From positions 1 through 5,395 of the forward strand of contig DAOUDK010000154.1 in the NCBI GenBank assembly GCA_034431315.1: DNA of 5,395 nucleotides. The letters run 5' to 3'. Below, one piece after another: positions 5,238 to 5,395 of this stretch. Source of the DNA: JAUWOY01 sp034431315. GTDB taxonomy: Bacteria > Chloroflexota > Anaerolineae > VGOG01. The position numbers were made by a program, and so were the translations under genes. The first letter of the stretch is position 1; the number at the start of each line of letters is the position of its first letter. The notes under the pieces were generated by a model. The model saw only the letters and a list, made by a program, of their open reading frames with translations, did not search any database and had not been told where the DNA came from.

Positions 5238-5266
5238 TTGCATGAAACCGCTAAGTGTAGTATACT
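5238..5266 (+). promoter_or_regulatory. Weak promoter candidate after the methyltransferase
   Basis: TTGCAT (5238-5243), 17 bp, TATACT (5261-5266). The -10 is good and the -35 poor. It lies within an imperfect hairpin, TAAGTGT/ATACTTA (5252-5268, one G-U pair), that has no T-run and so is not a convincing terminator. No ORF follows it before the next, better promoter. Confidence 0.25.
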
Positions 5267-5344
5267 TACGTTGCATTCACACGACTTCTGCACACGAACG
5301 GAAAACACACCTATAAAGGCGTTTGTAAATTAACGATCTAAAAG

Positions 5345-5373
5345 TTGACTGCGATGCCCTGATGGTGTATCAT
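5345..5373 (+). promoter_or_regulatory. Promoter of the gene beyond the right edge
   Basis: -35 TTGACT (5345-5350) and -10 TATCAT (5368-5373) each match the consensus at five of six positions, with an ideal 17-bp spacer. Transcription should start near 5380. A ribosome-binding site follows at the window edge, so a plus-strand gene very likely begins within about 10 nt of the end. Confidence 0.72.
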
Positions 5374-5389
5374 AGGCTTTAACACCACT

Positions 5390-5395
5390 GGAGGT
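5390..5395 (+). promoter_or_regulatory. Ribosome-binding site at the right edge
   Basis: GGAGGT is complementary to the 3' end of 16S rRNA. It lies about 10-16 nt downstream of the predicted transcription start. The gene it serves is outside the window and its identity cannot be seen. Confidence 0.6.

Noticed and set aside
5252..5268. Hairpin after the methyltransferase as a terminator
   Set aside because: The stem is short and AT-rich, with a 3-nt loop, and no T-run follows.
4239..5276. Long open frame (345 codons) on the minus strand
   Set aside because: It is antisense to the methyltransferase over nearly its whole length and runs through both parS repeats and the promoter. It has no ribosome-binding site, and its translation is low-complexity and resembles no family. 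The plus-strand frame has clear methyltransferase motifs.

Overview
The window looks like bacterial chromosome with moderately high GC and tightly packed genes. Several traits together suggest a member of the Chloroflexota: SOS operators of the Gram-positive GAAC-N4-GTTC type, a membrane-anchored metalloprotease on a Thr/Pro (TPTP) stalk with InhA-like C-terminal domains, and a bacterial THEP1-type NTPase. This assignment is inference; no rRNA or other phylogenetic marker is present.

Left part (1-1571, minus strand): two diverged lexA paralogues lie in tandem. The one closer to the left edge (lexA1, 126-737) is followed after 17 nt by the start of a small Cys-containing ORF that runs off the window. 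lexA1 and lexA2 (862-1509) each have a near-consensus sigma-70-type promoter whose 17-bp spacer is filled by a GAACGCATGTTC operator. lexA1 has a second, longer palindromic operator near its predicted transcription start. lexA2 keeps the canonical Ala-Gly self-cleavage site. lexA1 has Ala-Ala-Ser-Ala there instead, although its Ser/Lys dyad is intact.

Middle (1618-4191, minus strand): a probable two-gene operon. A THEP1-family nucleoside-triphosphatase is transcribed first from a promoter so close to its ATG that the message should be nearly leaderless. It is followed after 12 nt by a 682-aa membrane-anchored zinc metalloprotease with a TTG start.

Right part (4192-5395): a compact divergent promoter region of 152 bp separates the NTPase from a plus-strand SAM-dependent methyltransferase with a C-terminal zinc ribbon. 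Between the methyltransferase -10 box and its start codon lie one perfect 16-bp parS sequence (4290-4305) and one near-perfect copy (4317-4332). The second also forms a stem that would pair with the Shine-Dalgarno sequence. ParB binding and segregation may therefore be coupled physically to expression of this gene, and the locus may be origin-proximal. After the methyltransferase, the last 164 bp hold a good promoter and a ribosome-binding site for a gene that begins just beyond the window.
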